DNA from: Verrucomicrobium spinosum
GTDB taxonomy: Bacteria; Verrucomicrobiota; Verrucomicrobiia; JADLBR01; JAIBCM01
Direction: 5' to 3'
DNA: 41,550 bases
NCBI GenBank assembly: GCA_020718645.1
Contig: DYRQ01000009.1
Coordinates: 1-41,550, forward strand
Part shown: in pieces, positions 7,445-15,715 of the stretch
Layout of the letters: the number at the start of each line of letters is the position of its first letter
Position numbering within the stretch: the first letter of the stretch is position 1
Program-made: the position numbers and the translations under genes
Notes under the pieces: generated by a model
Databases searched by the model: none
Seen by the model: only the letters and a program-made list of their open reading frames with translations
What the model was told of the DNA's origin: nothing

Positions 7445-10400
7445 ATGGCAACAAACACGCAACACATTGGAGCAGCACAACATCGGGTGCAGCGCAAATC
7501 TCAGAATACTAAGGCAGCTAAATCTTCAGGTCGTGGTATGGCCTTCGAGCCGGTTTTCAGCACGCCTGGGGTTCATCCTTTTGAGCAGGTCGAATGGGAT
7601 CTGCGTTCCGCCAAGATCGCTGATGACAGTGGTAAAGTCATCTTCAAGCAAGACAATGTCGAAGTGCCCAAGTCATGGAGCGAACTGGCCACCAAAATCG
7701 CCGTTTCCAAATATTTCTACGGCGACATCGCCAACGGCACAGACCCCAAACGCAATGGGCGCGAATCCTCCGTGCGCCAACTCGTCCACCGCGTCACCCG
7801 CACCATCACCGATTGCGGCATCAAAGACGGCTATTTCGCCAGCAAAGCCGACGCCGAAACTTTTTACAGCGACCTGACTTGGCTCTGCGTGAACCAGTAT
7901 GGCGCCTTCAACAGCCCTGTGTGGTTCAATGTCGGCCTCTACCACCAATACGGCGTGGGCAAGGCGAGCGACAAAGGCAACTATTTCTTCAACCCGCGCA
8001 CAGGTAAAGCCGAGCGCGCCAACACCCAATACGAATATCCCCAAGGCAGCGCCTGCTTCATCCAGTCGGTCGAGGATAACATGGAGTCTATCATGGAACT
8101 CGCCCGCAGCGAGGCCATGCTGTTCAAATTCGGATCGGGCACCGGCTCCGACCTCTCCACCATCCGCTCCACCCGCGAAAAACTCAGCGGCGGAGGCAGA
8201 CCCAGCGGCCCTCTCTCCTTCCTCAAGGTTTACGACCAGATCGCCAATGTCGTCAAATCTGGCGGCAAAACCCGCCGCGCCGCCAAGATGAACACCCTCA
8301 AAGACTGGCATCCTGACATCGAAGAATTCATCGAAGCCAAAACCCGCGAGGAACAAAAAGCCTGGGCGCTCATCGAGCAGGGCTATGATGGCAGCTTCAA
8401 CGGCGAAGCCTACGCCTCGGTGATGTATCAGAACGAAAACCTCTCAGTGCGCACCAGCGACACCTTCCTGAACGCCGCCGTCTCGGGAGGCAACTTCTGG
8501 ACCCGCAAAGTCCAGACCGGCGAACTCTGCGAGGAAAAAGATGCTAAAACCATGCTACGCAAGATCGCCGATGGCACTTGGATCTGCGGAGACCCCGGCA
8601 TTCAATTCGACGATACCATTCACAAATGGCACACCTGCAAAGGCACCGATCGGCAGCACTCCACCAACCCGTGCAGCGAATACCTCTTCCTCAATGATAC
8701 AGCCTGCAATCTCGCCTCATTGAATCTGGTGAAGTTCAAGCGCGCCGATGGCTCGTTTGACACGCGCCGATTCAAGGCTGCCGTGCGCCTCTTCATCACG
8801 GCTCAAGAAATCATCGTGGACAACGCCAGCTACCCCACGGAGACCATCGCGACCAACTCCCACATCTTCCGCACTCTCGGCTTAGGCTACGCCAATCTCG
8901 GCTCCCTGCTCATGAGCTACGGTGTTGGCTATGACTCCGACGAAGCCCGCGGCATCGCGGGTGCCATCACCTCTATCATGACCGGCACGGCCTACGAGGT
9001 CAGCGCTGATTTGGCCAGCAAGATCGGCCCTTTCCCGGGCTACCTCGACTCCCGCTGCATCACGGTTCAGAACCCCGTGGCCAAAGACAATGTGGACTCC
9101 ATGCTCGGCGTCATCCGTTTGCACCGCGAGCATGTGGAAAAAATAGACCCCTCTTGCCCGGAATACCTCCTCAACGAAGCCCGCGCCTCGTGGGATGCCG
9201 CGCTCTCCAACGGAGAACGCTACGGCTACCGCAACGCCCAAGTCACCGTGCTCGCACCGACTGGCACCATCGGATTTCTGATGGACTGCGATACCACCGG
9301 CATTGAACCCGACATCGCCTTGGTGAAATACAAACTCCTCGCCGGCGGCGGCATGCTCAAGATCGTCAACAACACCGTGCCTGCCGCACTCAAAACCCTC
9401 GGCTACGATGGCCAAGCCATCGAGCGCATCGTCGAGCACATCAATAAATACGACACCATCGAGGATATTGAAGAAAACGGGCAGACCATCCGTAGCGGTC
9501 TGAAGGCCGAACACCTCCCTGTGTTCGACTGCGCCTTCAAACCCGCCCAAGGCACCCGCTCGCTTCACTACAGGGGGCACATCCGCATGATGGCCGCAGC
9601 CCAACCCTTCCTCTCGGGCGCCATCTCAAAAACAGTCAACCTACCCAATGAGGCCACGGTCGAGGACATCATCAACACCTATATCGAAGGATGGAAACTT
9701 GGCCTCAAAGCCATCGCCATCTACCGCGACGGCTCGAAACGCTCCGCCCCGCTCAACACGAAAAAAACCAAGGACATGGGCACCAAAGAAATGGAAGCTC
9801 CAAAAGCTATCCAAGAAAACCCTGCCCCCGAGCCGATTTCAGCGCCGGCCTTGGCCGCTGCCGGTGATAACGGCCCTGCCCGCCGACGCATGAGCGACAC
9901 CCGCTGGTCTATCACCCACAAGTTTGACATCGCCGGCCACGAGGGTTACCTCACCGTCGGTCTCTTTGATGATAAGCAACCGGGCGAACTCTTCATCACC
10001 ATGGCTAAAGAAGGCAGCACCATCGGCGGTCTCATGGACACCATTGGCACCTTGGTCTCGCTCTCGCTCCAGCACGGCGTGCCTATTGACGCCATGGTCA
10101 AGAAATTCGCTCATGTCCGCTTCGAGCCGAGTGGCTTCACCAAAAACCAGGACATCCCCGTGGCAAAATCCATCGTAGATTATATCTTCCGCTGGATGGG
10201 TATGCAGTTCGTCCTCGGCTACAAAGAAGCCAACTCCCCAAACCGCAACCAGCCCGAGCTGCCGCTTCGAGAGATTGAAGAGGTGGATCGTCGCGCCATC
10301 AATAAGTCGGTTCCCGATCTTGAGCGAACAGGTGAAGACGGCCCTGATGCCGACCTGCACCGGGCTAAGGAGCGCAGCCTCGGCCAAGCCCTCACATCGT

Positions 10401-10531
10401 CCCACGACAACCACCGGGGTGTTACCTACCGCGACGGCATGACCTGCCCCACCTGCGGTTCCGCGGACATCAAGCTCACGGGCACCTGCGCCACCTGCAT
10501 GAACTGCGGGTCATCGCTTGGTTGCTCCTGA
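7445..10531 (+). CDS. nrdJ: Class II (adenosylcobalamin-dependent) ribonucleotide reductase
   Basis: Makes deoxyribonucleotides from ribonucleotides using a B12-generated thiyl radical, independent of oxygen, in the cytoplasm. The 1028-residue length is typical for the large NrdJ form. Visible landmarks are GSACFIQSVEDNMESIM followed by the FGSGTGSDLSTIRS segment, NPCSEYLFLNDTACNLASLNL (Cys and Glu of the radical site), LAPTGTIGFLMDCDTTGIEPD, and a C-terminal zinc-ribbon-like tail with CPTCG and CATCMNCG ending in GSSLGCS, which carries the redox-active Cys residues. A linker rich in Pro/Ala/Glu (about 770-820) separates the catalytic core from the TSCPD-like domain. AAGGAG lies 5 bases before the ATG. 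There is no cobalamin riboswitch that I can recognise upstream. A terminator follows. Confidence 0.97.
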   Translation: MATNTQHIGAAQHRVQRKSQNTKAAKSSGRGMAFEPVFSTPGVHPFEQVEWDLRSAKIADDSGKVIFKQDNVEVPKSWSELATKIAVSKYFYGDIANGTDPKRNGRESSVRQLVHRVTRTITDCGIKDGYFASKADAETFYSDLTWLCVNQYGAFNSPVWFNVGLYHQYGVGKASDKGNYFFNPRTGKAERANTQYEYPQGSACFIQSVEDNMESIMELARSEAMLFKFGSGTGSDLSTIRSTREKLSGGGRPSGPLSFLKVYDQIANVVKSGGKTRRAAKMNTLKDWHPDIEEFIEAKTREEQKAWALIEQGYDGSFNGEAYASVMYQNENLSVRTSDTFLNAAVSGGNFWTRKVQTGELCEEKDAKTMLRKIADGTWICGDPGIQFDDTIHKWHTCKGTDRQHSTNPCSEYLFLNDTACNLASLNLVKFKRADGSFDTRRFKAAVRLFITAQEIIVDNASYPTETIATNSHIFRTLGLGYANLGSLLMSYGVGYDSDEARGIAGAITSIMTGTAYEVSADLASKIGPFPGYLDSRCITVQNPVAKDNVDSMLGVIRLHREHVEKIDPSCPEYLLNEARASWDAALSNGERYGYRNAQVTVLAPTGTIGFLMDCDTTGIEPDIALVKYKLLAGGGMLKIVNNTVPAALKTLGYDGQAIERIVEHINKYDTIEDIEENGQTIRSGLKAEHLPVFDCAFKPAQGTRSLHYRGHIRMMAAAQPFLSGAISKTVNLPNEATVEDIINTYIEGWKLGLKAIAIYRDGSKRSAPLNTKKTKDMGTKEMEAPKAIQENPAPEPISAPALAAAGDNGPARRRMSDTRWSITHKFDIAGHEGYLTVGLFDDKQPGELFITMAKEGSTIGGLMDTIGTLVSLSLQHGVPIDAMVKKFAHVRFEPSGFTKNQDIPVAKSIVDYIFRWMGMQFVLGYKEANSPNRNQPELPLREIEEVDRRAINKSVPDLERTGEDGPDADLHRAKERSLGQALTSSHDNHRGVTYRDGMTCPTCGSADIKLTGTCATCMNCGSSLGCS

Positions 10532-10562
10532 AAAAACTCCAAGTTCTCCTTGGTTACCAGAG

Positions 10563-10595
10563 GGCGCCGCGGCTTAAAAACCCGGCGCCTTTTTT
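10563..10595 (+). terminator. Intrinsic terminator of nrdJ
   Basis: A GGCGCCG / CGGCGCC stem (7 bp, 13-base loop) is followed by six T, 31 bases after the nrdJ stop codon. Confidence 0.9.
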
Positions 10596-10705
10596 GTGCC
10601 CAACCGCTGTTGTTGGAGAATGTTCTCGCCAGCAGCACGGCGCGCCTTTATGCCCTTCAATCAACTATTTTCATTTATAGAAATATCAGCTAGGCTGAAA
10701 GTGAT

Positions 10706-12685
10706 TTGGACTCACCGGAATACCAGACTGTTTCCTTCAGACTGACACGGATCAAGCCAGGCAAGATCCTGTTCGGGCGCTTCGAGTTGAAAAGACTCTT
10801 GGGCCAAGGGGGTATGGGCATCGTCTGGCTCGGGCGCGACCTGAGCCTCGACCAAGATGTTGCCCTGAAGTTTTTGCCCGAACTTCTCACCGGAGATCCT
10901 TTGGCTATCGAAGATCTCAAAAAAGAAACCAAGCGCAGCCTGGTGCTTACCCACCCCAATATCGTCCGGATTTTCGACTTCCTCCAAGATGATGACTCCT
11001 CTGCTATCTCCATGGAGTTTGTCGAGGGCTCCTCCTTGGCTCACCTGCTGCGGGAGGAAGCGCGGGGCTGTTTCTCTGTAACACAGATCATCCCTTGGGT
11101 CGGCCACCTGTGCGAAGCACTCGACTACGCCCATTTCCGCGCCAAAATCGTGCATCGCGACTTGAAGCCTGCCAACATGATGATCAGCCGTGAGGGCGAA
11201 CTCAAAGTGGCAGACTTCGGCACAGCGCGATCCATCACAGAATCCTACACTCGCGCCACGAGAGGACTGGCCAAAACTACTGTTGGCACCTTGGCCTACA
11301 TGAGTCCACAACAGGCACAAGGTGAGATGCCCACAGCCTCCGACGACATCTACGCCCTCGGCGTCTGTCTCTACGAACTGCTCACGGGCAAACCCCCATT
11401 CCACACGGGCAACATCCAGCACCAGCTCGAAACCGCCGAAGCCCCTCCCTTGATGATCCGCCGCAAGGAACTCGGCCACACGGGTGAAGAAATACCTGAA
11501 CAATGGCAGGACACCATCTTGGCCTGTCTAGACAAGGAATCCATCAACCGCCCCTCTTCAGCCGGCGAGGTGGCTATGCACCTTGGCATCCCGCTGCGAG
11601 GCGGTTCTTCCAGCACCACGGTTGCAGCACCGCCCAAACCAAAGAAAAAAAAGACGGGCAAGGGTCTCATGCTTGCCTCAGGTCTGCTCCTGTTGGCCAC
11701 TGGAGGTGCCATGGTCTGGATGCTCCAAGACAGCTCAAAGAAAACTGGGGAAACTCCAACCGCAGAAACCCCAGCAGCAGAAAGTTCCCCGACAAACACA
11801 CCTGCCCTACCACCTGCCCACGATGTGGCAACAACACCTGGGGAATCTGCACTCCCATCTGCCACTATCACTTCCGCAGAAACCGAGCACGAATCACTAT
11901 CTCCCACAAGGCATGCCACGGAACAGGGCAACCCGCTACAAGCCACAGAATGGGTCAACAGCCTCGGTGTCAAAATGCTCAAAGTCGGTTTAAAAAATGT
12001 CCTCTTCTCCACTTACGAAACACGCATCCGCGATTTCGAGCGTTTTGTGGACGAGACAGGCTACGATGCACTCAGTGGCAGTTCAGCTCAAAAAGACACC
12101 GAGGAAGGCTCAAATCTCAACTGGAAAGCTCCCGGCTTCCTCCAAGCTCCAGACCACCCCGTCTGCTGTATGAGCTGGGAAGACGCGACAGCTTTCTGCA
12201 AGTGGATGACCCAGCGCGAACGCAAGGCCGGAAAAATCTCAGACCAGTATGAATACCGACTCCCCACAGACATCGAGTGGAGTGTCGCAGCAGGACTTCC
12301 CACCGAAACCGGACGCACCCCTGAATCTCGCCATCTCAAAATCAAATCCTACTTCGTCTGGGGCTCTGAGTGGCCTCCCCCACCCAATGTTGGCAACTAC
12401 AGCGACCGCAAGAAAGTGGATCCCTACGACTACTCCTCTCCTGTCGGCCAGACCCAACCCAATATCCATGGACTCTACGACATGGGGGGCAATGTCTGGG
12501 AGTGGTGCCTCGATCCATGGAACTCCAAAACCCAATCTCGCGTTCTCCGCGGAGCCTCTTGGCAGAGCTACCCGACTGAAGATCTTCTGGCCATCTCCTA
12601 TCGCGACTTGAATCACCCGTGGATACGCCGCCCGACCTATGGCTTCCGGATTGTGCTCTCAGCCGTGAAACAGGCTATCTACTGA
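10706..12685 (+). CDS. Receptor-type Ser/Thr protein kinase with C-terminal FGE-like domain
   Basis: A 659-residue transmembrane kinase. The N-terminal Hanks-type kinase domain (about 24-295) has an intact glycine loop (GQGGMGIVW), Lys55 in VALK, the HRDLKPAN catalytic loop (150-157), and DFG at 170-172. One membrane segment (about 320-340) follows a basic stretch. After a Thr/Pro/Glu-rich linker (345-415) comes an FGE-sulfatase / SUMF1-type domain (about 416-655) with MSWEDATAFCKWM, YRLPTDIEWSVAA and GNVWEWCLD. That half should face the periplasm. The segment that carries the two copper-binding cysteines in true formylglycine-generating enzymes (here RVLRGASWQSY to YRD, about 615-637) has none, so the domain probably senses or binds rather than oxidises. 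The start is TTG, the only plausible start after an in-frame stop at 10691. The DUF4126 gene follows after 51 bases. Confidence 0.92.
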   Translation: MDSPEYQTVSFRLTRIKPGKILFGRFELKRLLGQGGMGIVWLGRDLSLDQDVALKFLPELLTGDPLAIEDLKKETKRSLVLTHPNIVRIFDFLQDDDSSAISMEFVEGSSLAHLLREEARGCFSVTQIIPWVGHLCEALDYAHFRAKIVHRDLKPANMMISREGELKVADFGTARSITESYTRATRGLAKTTVGTLAYMSPQQAQGEMPTASDDIYALGVCLYELLTGKPPFHTGNIQHQLETAEAPPLMIRRKELGHTGEEIPEQWQDTILACLDKESINRPSSAGEVAMHLGIPLRGGSSSTTVAAPPKPKKKKTGKGLMLASGLLLLATGGAMVWMLQDSSKKTGETPTAETPAAESSPTNTPALPPAHDVATTPGESALPSATITSAETEHESLSPTRHATEQGNPLQATEWVNSLGVKMLKVGLKNVLFSTYETRIRDFERFVDETGYDALSGSSAQKDTEEGSNLNWKAPGFLQAPDHPVCCMSWEDATAFCKWMTQRERKAGKISDQYEYRLPTDIEWSVAAGLPTETGRTPESRHLKIKSYFVWGSEWPPPPNVGNYSDRKKVDPYDYSSPVGQTQPNIHGLYDMGGNVWEWCLDPWNSKTQSRVLRGASWQSYPTEDLLAISYRDLNHPWIRRPTYGFRIVLSAVKQAIY

Positions 12686-12736
12686 CACTGAATCCCCAGA
12701 CACTCTCCCGCGTCCAAACCCTCGAAACAAACTTCT

Positions 12737-13792
12737 ATGGACACCATCAATCTCTTAGGAACCTCGCTCGGGCTTGGGCTCCTCTCCGGCATCAGCCTCT
12801 ACCTCACTGTATTCACCGTAGGCCTCTGCCTCGACTATGGCTGGATCACCCTGCATCCTGGTCTTGAGCCACTCCAAGTGCTCAGTGACCCCTGGATCTG
12901 GGGCATTGCCGGCACCCTCTACGCCGTCGAGTTTTTCGCTGATAAAACCCCTTGGCTCGATTCCGTCTGGGACTCATTCCACACTCTGATTCGCCCCGTT
13001 GGCGCCATCATGCTTGCCTCAGCCACACTGGGCCAATCGCACCCGGCCCTCGAAATCCTCGGCGCTCTCTTGGCTGGTAGTTTGGCGTTATCCTCGCATG
13101 TCACCAAAGCTGGCGCACGGCTGGTCATCAACACCTCCCCAGAACCCTTCTCCAATATAGCCGCCAGCGTGGCCGAGGACACCGTAGTTGTGTTTGGCAG
13201 CATGGTCGCCCTCCAACATCCTGAGTGGACCATTGTCGGCGTCATCCTTTTTGTCGCCCTCTTTTGCTGGCTGGCACCTATCCTATTGCGTCTGATCCGG
13301 GCTCACGCCCTCTTTTTGTGGGGTAAAGTCGCTACCTCAGTCCACGGTCAACAAGCCGACCGCCTACCCAATTTATTGCCCCACGAACTCGACATCCTCC
13401 TCCAAAAACATCAGGGCTCTACCACCCCTGTCGTGTGGGCTATCCCATGCATCTCCGGGCGTTTTCCCGGTGTCGAAGCCAACCTGAGCGGCTATCTCAT
13501 CGGCTACGGTGACCGCGCCACTGTCTCTTTTGTCGCCAAAGGAGTTTTCACTTCCTGCGTCATCCCGTGCAAGCTGCACGAAGCCCGAATCGAATCTCGC
13601 ACCCACTGGCTTTTCGACCAAATCACCCTCTATACCCCATCCAAAGGAGTGCTGGGGCAATGGCGGTTTCTTAAAAGCCATGCTGCATGGACTAATTTAG
13701 CGGCAGAATGGTTCGGCGGTTCTTTTGAAGAGCATTTCAGCCGCGAGACATCAGAGCGCACCAACTCAGGAAACTTGGCAGCACAAGCCTGA
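12737..13792 (+). CDS. DUF4126-type membrane protein with C-terminal extension
   Basis: A 351-residue protein. The first 190 residues have about five hydrophobic segments and match the DUF4126 pattern: LGLGLLSGISLYLTVFTVG at the N-terminus, YAVEFFADKTPWLDSVWDS, then GALLAGSLALSSHVTKAGAR and the SPEPFSNIAASVAEDT region. The last 160 residues are soluble and unusual for the family. They include a Trp/Pro/Gly-containing stretch (WAIPCISGRFPGVEANLSGYLIGYG, described here in pieces) that looks like a small beta-domain of unknown role. Function of DUF4126 is unknown. It lies 51 bases after the kinase gene on the same strand and may be cotranscribed. A weak ribosome binding site precedes the ATG. 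Confidence 0.75.
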   Translation: MDTINLLGTSLGLGLLSGISLYLTVFTVGLCLDYGWITLHPGLEPLQVLSDPWIWGIAGTLYAVEFFADKTPWLDSVWDSFHTLIRPVGAIMLASATLGQSHPALEILGALLAGSLALSSHVTKAGARLVINTSPEPFSNIAASVAEDTVVVFGSMVALQHPEWTIVGVILFVALFCWLAPILLRLIRAHALFLWGKVATSVHGQQADRLPNLLPHELDILLQKHQGSTTPVVWAIPCISGRFPGVEANLSGYLIGYGDRATVSFVAKGVFTSCVIPCKLHEARIESRTHWLFDQITLYTPSKGVLGQWRFLKSHAAWTNLAAEWFGGSFEEHFSRETSERTNSGNLAAQA

Positions 13793-13798
13793 CACCAG

Positions 13799-13833
13799 AA
13801 AAAATACTGCGGGAATATCTCCCAACAGCCCGC
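13799..13833 (-). terminator. Probable terminator of the lipoprotein operon
   Basis: On the minus strand a GCGGG / CCCGC stem (13833-13829 with 13813-13809, 15-base loop) is followed after four bases by six T (13804-13799). It sits in the 42-base gap between convergent genes. The stem is short, so strength is moderate. Confidence 0.6.
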
Positions 13834-13834
13834 C

Positions 13835-14395
13835 CTACTCAATCCGCTCGTATTGCACTGCACCCGCAGGAGCCATGGGCACATTCCCGCTCCGAGCAGA
13901 GGAACGCGAACCACGGGACGGCATATCTGCACCCACCGTGGGTGTCTTGAGAGGCAGCGGCTGCGCAGGCCCAATAGGTTCCACACCCTGTAAAACAAAA
14001 ACATCCAACAGCCGGTTCAGCACTGGCTCGTAAGCCCGCTGCTCCCAGAAATATCCATAGAGCTTGTATTGATAGTTATGGTCGGCAGAAGCCTTGGCTA
14101 ACTCGCGATGGGGCGCCATCACATCCTCTTCTCGCAGCAAGACAGGCACAGCCTCCTCCCAAGGCTCATCCGGCCTCTTGACCCACCCCCAGATCATCTG
14201 ATCTTGGATAAAGACCCTCTGACCCAGCCAATATTCACCCGGACGCGCATTGAGCTGCGCCGCCGACACCCTCTTCGAGCCAGAAGCCGAAGAGGGTTTA
14301 TCCGCCCCACCTTGAGTGGAACCCGTGCTCGAGCACGAGGTGAGCAACGCAACTCCTCCTGCTGCCACAACAGCCAAAATACGGCTCAAATTCAT
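13835..14395 (-). CDS. Predicted lipoprotein of unknown function
   Basis: A 186-residue protein with a lipoprotein signal peptide (ILAVVAAGGVALLTSC), lipidation expected at Cys21 after the lipobox LTSC. The mature part begins Ser/Thr/Gly-rich, then has a compact domain (about 45-140) with GEYWLGQRVFIQDQMIWGWV and YQYKLYGYFWEQR, and a Pro/Ser/Arg-rich tail. I do not recognise the family. The ATG at 14395 forms an ATGA overlap with the stop of the upstream gene and has a GGGAG site 9 bases away. Another in-frame ATG lies at 14404. It is the last gene of a three-gene coupled operon and is followed by a terminator. It probably sits in the outer or inner membrane facing the periplasm. Confidence 0.75.
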   Translation of the reverse strand: MNLSRILAVVAAGGVALLTSCSSTGSTQGGADKPSSASGSKRVSAAQLNARPGEYWLGQRVFIQDQMIWGWVKRPDEPWEEAVPVLLREEDVMAPHRELAKASADHNYQYKLYGYFWEQRAYEPVLNRLLDVFVLQGVEPIGPAQPLPLKTPTVGADMPSRGSRSSARSGNVPMAPAGAVQYERIE

Positions 14396-15084
14396 TGCGC
14401 CCATCTCCCGCCTTTGCCCGACAGCTCAGGCAGACCGCCTGCAGAATAATCCGTTTTTCCCACGGCACCCCACATCTTCACGCCTGTGCGCTCCATAAAT
14501 TTCTGTGTGTAATACTCACCCGAATGACACCCCCAACTCTGAGCCACGGCTCCCGAAGCAAAAATCGAGCGCTCTATCTGTGCCAGATCTCGCGTGTGCA
14601 AAAATACCACCGAACAACCGTCCACCTCATTGCTGTAATCGAACATCCAGTTCACCTTGTTACTGTGTCCAAAAAAATCGAGACCTGCTATCGGATGCGC
14701 AGTCCGATCCACCCCTTTATTCAAATAATTCACCAACTGCGCAGAAGTGTCGAACCAGTAGAGCAGCACCCCCATGGCATCTGCTTTTGCTTTGACATGA
14801 GCCACCAGATCCTCCCCCTGTTCCGCACTCCGGCGGCTGTAAGCGGGACGATATACAAGCCACGCGACACGATCGCCTTCTTGGACCATGGACTTCAAAG
14901 CCCCCAGTCGAATCAGCGCTGAGTCCACAAAATTTCCCCAATAAACATCGTGCGTTCGCACCTTGAATTTTTCGAACTTGCGCAGGGCCGGGCCTCCGCT
15001 CACCACGACATGCTCGACCGCAGCATGAGCCCCAGCGAGGGAAAGAGCACAGAGCACCAGCGCGACCATGAAAAACCGGTTCAT
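14392..15084 (-). CDS. Secreted protein with possible caspase-like (clan CD) His/Cys pair
   Basis: A 230-residue protein with a clear signal peptide (MNRFFMVALVLCALSLAGAHA). The ATG at 15084 overlaps the stop of the upstream gene as ATGA; the frame extends further upstream, but inside that gene and without a signal. The mature domain alternates predicted strands and helices. Two motifs stand out: LDFFGHSN with His140 and AQSWGCHSGEY with Cys186. A strand-terminal GH followed about 45 residues later by a strand-terminal GC is the arrangement seen in caspase-hemoglobinase fold peptidases and relatives. Activity is not shown by this, and I cannot name a family. Coupling to a cytoplasmic partner upstream and a lipoprotein downstream suggests a small envelope system. 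Confidence 0.75.
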   Translation of the reverse strand: MNRFFMVALVLCALSLAGAHAAVEHVVVSGGPALRKFEKFKVRTHDVYWGNFVDSALIRLGALKSMVQEGDRVAWLVYRPAYSRRSAEQGEDLVAHVKAKADAMGVLLYWFDTSAQLVNYLNKGVDRTAHPIAGLDFFGHSNKVNWMFDYSNEVDGCSVVFLHTRDLAQIERSIFASGAVAQSWGCHSGEYYTQKFMERTGVKMWGAVGKTDYSAGGLPELSGKGGRWAQ

Positions 15085-15629
15085 AGTAACCCCCGGTTCT
15101 TGAAGTCTGTGATATGCCCGCCAGCCGAGGCTGCCACGGTATCGAACATGAACTTCAAGAGGCACACTTCCCATGCGTCATCCACCCCGACCAGCACGGC
15201 AGACATCGGGTCGTTTTTTTCAACCACCCGCTCTTTGATCTTGTCCACCACCGATTCGAAAGGCTCATGCACCTCATACACTTGAATCTCGTTTTTGCGG
15301 ATGCAAAAACCGTATTTCAAGAAAGAGAAATGCTTCGATTGGCGGCTCAGATAATCCGCGTATCCTTGTGCTTCATCGCCGAAGCCCTCCAACAAGAGCC
15401 GCGCCATATTCATCGGCGTGATGATCTCGGGACGCTCAGCGTGAATCGTCCCCTCGCGCACCCTCGACTCGTTGGCGATGTCCATGTCTTCGGTGACAAG
15501 GTGGTAGTTCAGCACGGTCGTGCCAAATGTCGCCAAGCGGTTCTGCGGCGACAACACCACGCGTGTGTTCTCCATAGCATACTGAAAATCGTCTTCCGTC
15601 ACAGTAAAAGGGATCAGTTTATAACACAC
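15081..15629 (-). CDS. Conserved-looking cytoplasmic protein of unknown function
   Basis: A 182-residue soluble protein without signal peptide or membrane segment. Recognisable stretches are LSPQNRLATFGTTVLNYHLVTE, in the first third, then RVREGTIHAERPEIITP and GFGDEAQGYADYL. The C-terminal part (VLVGVDDAWEVCLLKFMFDTV) looks like a regular alpha/beta end. I do not know a function. The start is a GTG at 15629 with a poor ribosome binding site; the next ATG is at 15575. It is the first gene of a coupled three-gene set (ATGA overlap into the secreted gene). It follows the HtrA-like gene by 86 bases with no T-run terminator between them, so read-through from the sigma operon is possible. Confidence 0.7.
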   Translation of the reverse strand: MCYKLIPFTVTEDDFQYAMENTRVVLSPQNRLATFGTTVLNYHLVTEDMDIANESRVREGTIHAERPEIITPMNMARLLLEGFGDEAQGYADYLSRQSKHFSFLKYGFCIRKNEIQVYEVHEPFESVVDKIKERVVEKNDPMSAVLVGVDDAWEVCLLKFMFDTVAASAGGHITDFKNRGLL

Positions 15630-15715
15630 CGATGACTAGCGCAAGCCGTGATCTCCCAGTTTTTTCTTGCTCGGGATGAGGCAAGAGCACGCGATGGGTG
15701 CAGGGGTAGAGGCTC

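Noticed and set aside
7673-8356. Long antisense open frame inside nrdJ, and several others (8882-9604, 9839-10414)
   Set aside because: They are shadows of the strongly biased codon use of nrdJ; Ala/Asp/Val-rich translations with no motifs.
15085-15174. 30-residue extension of the secreted protein frame
   Set aside because: It overlaps the preceding gene and would hide a clear signal peptide that begins at the ATGA overlap.
15665-15697. TCTTGC/GCAAGA hairpin after the HtrA-like gene
   Set aside because: On the minus strand it is followed by an A-run, so it is not a terminator; kept only as a reason to suspect read-through.
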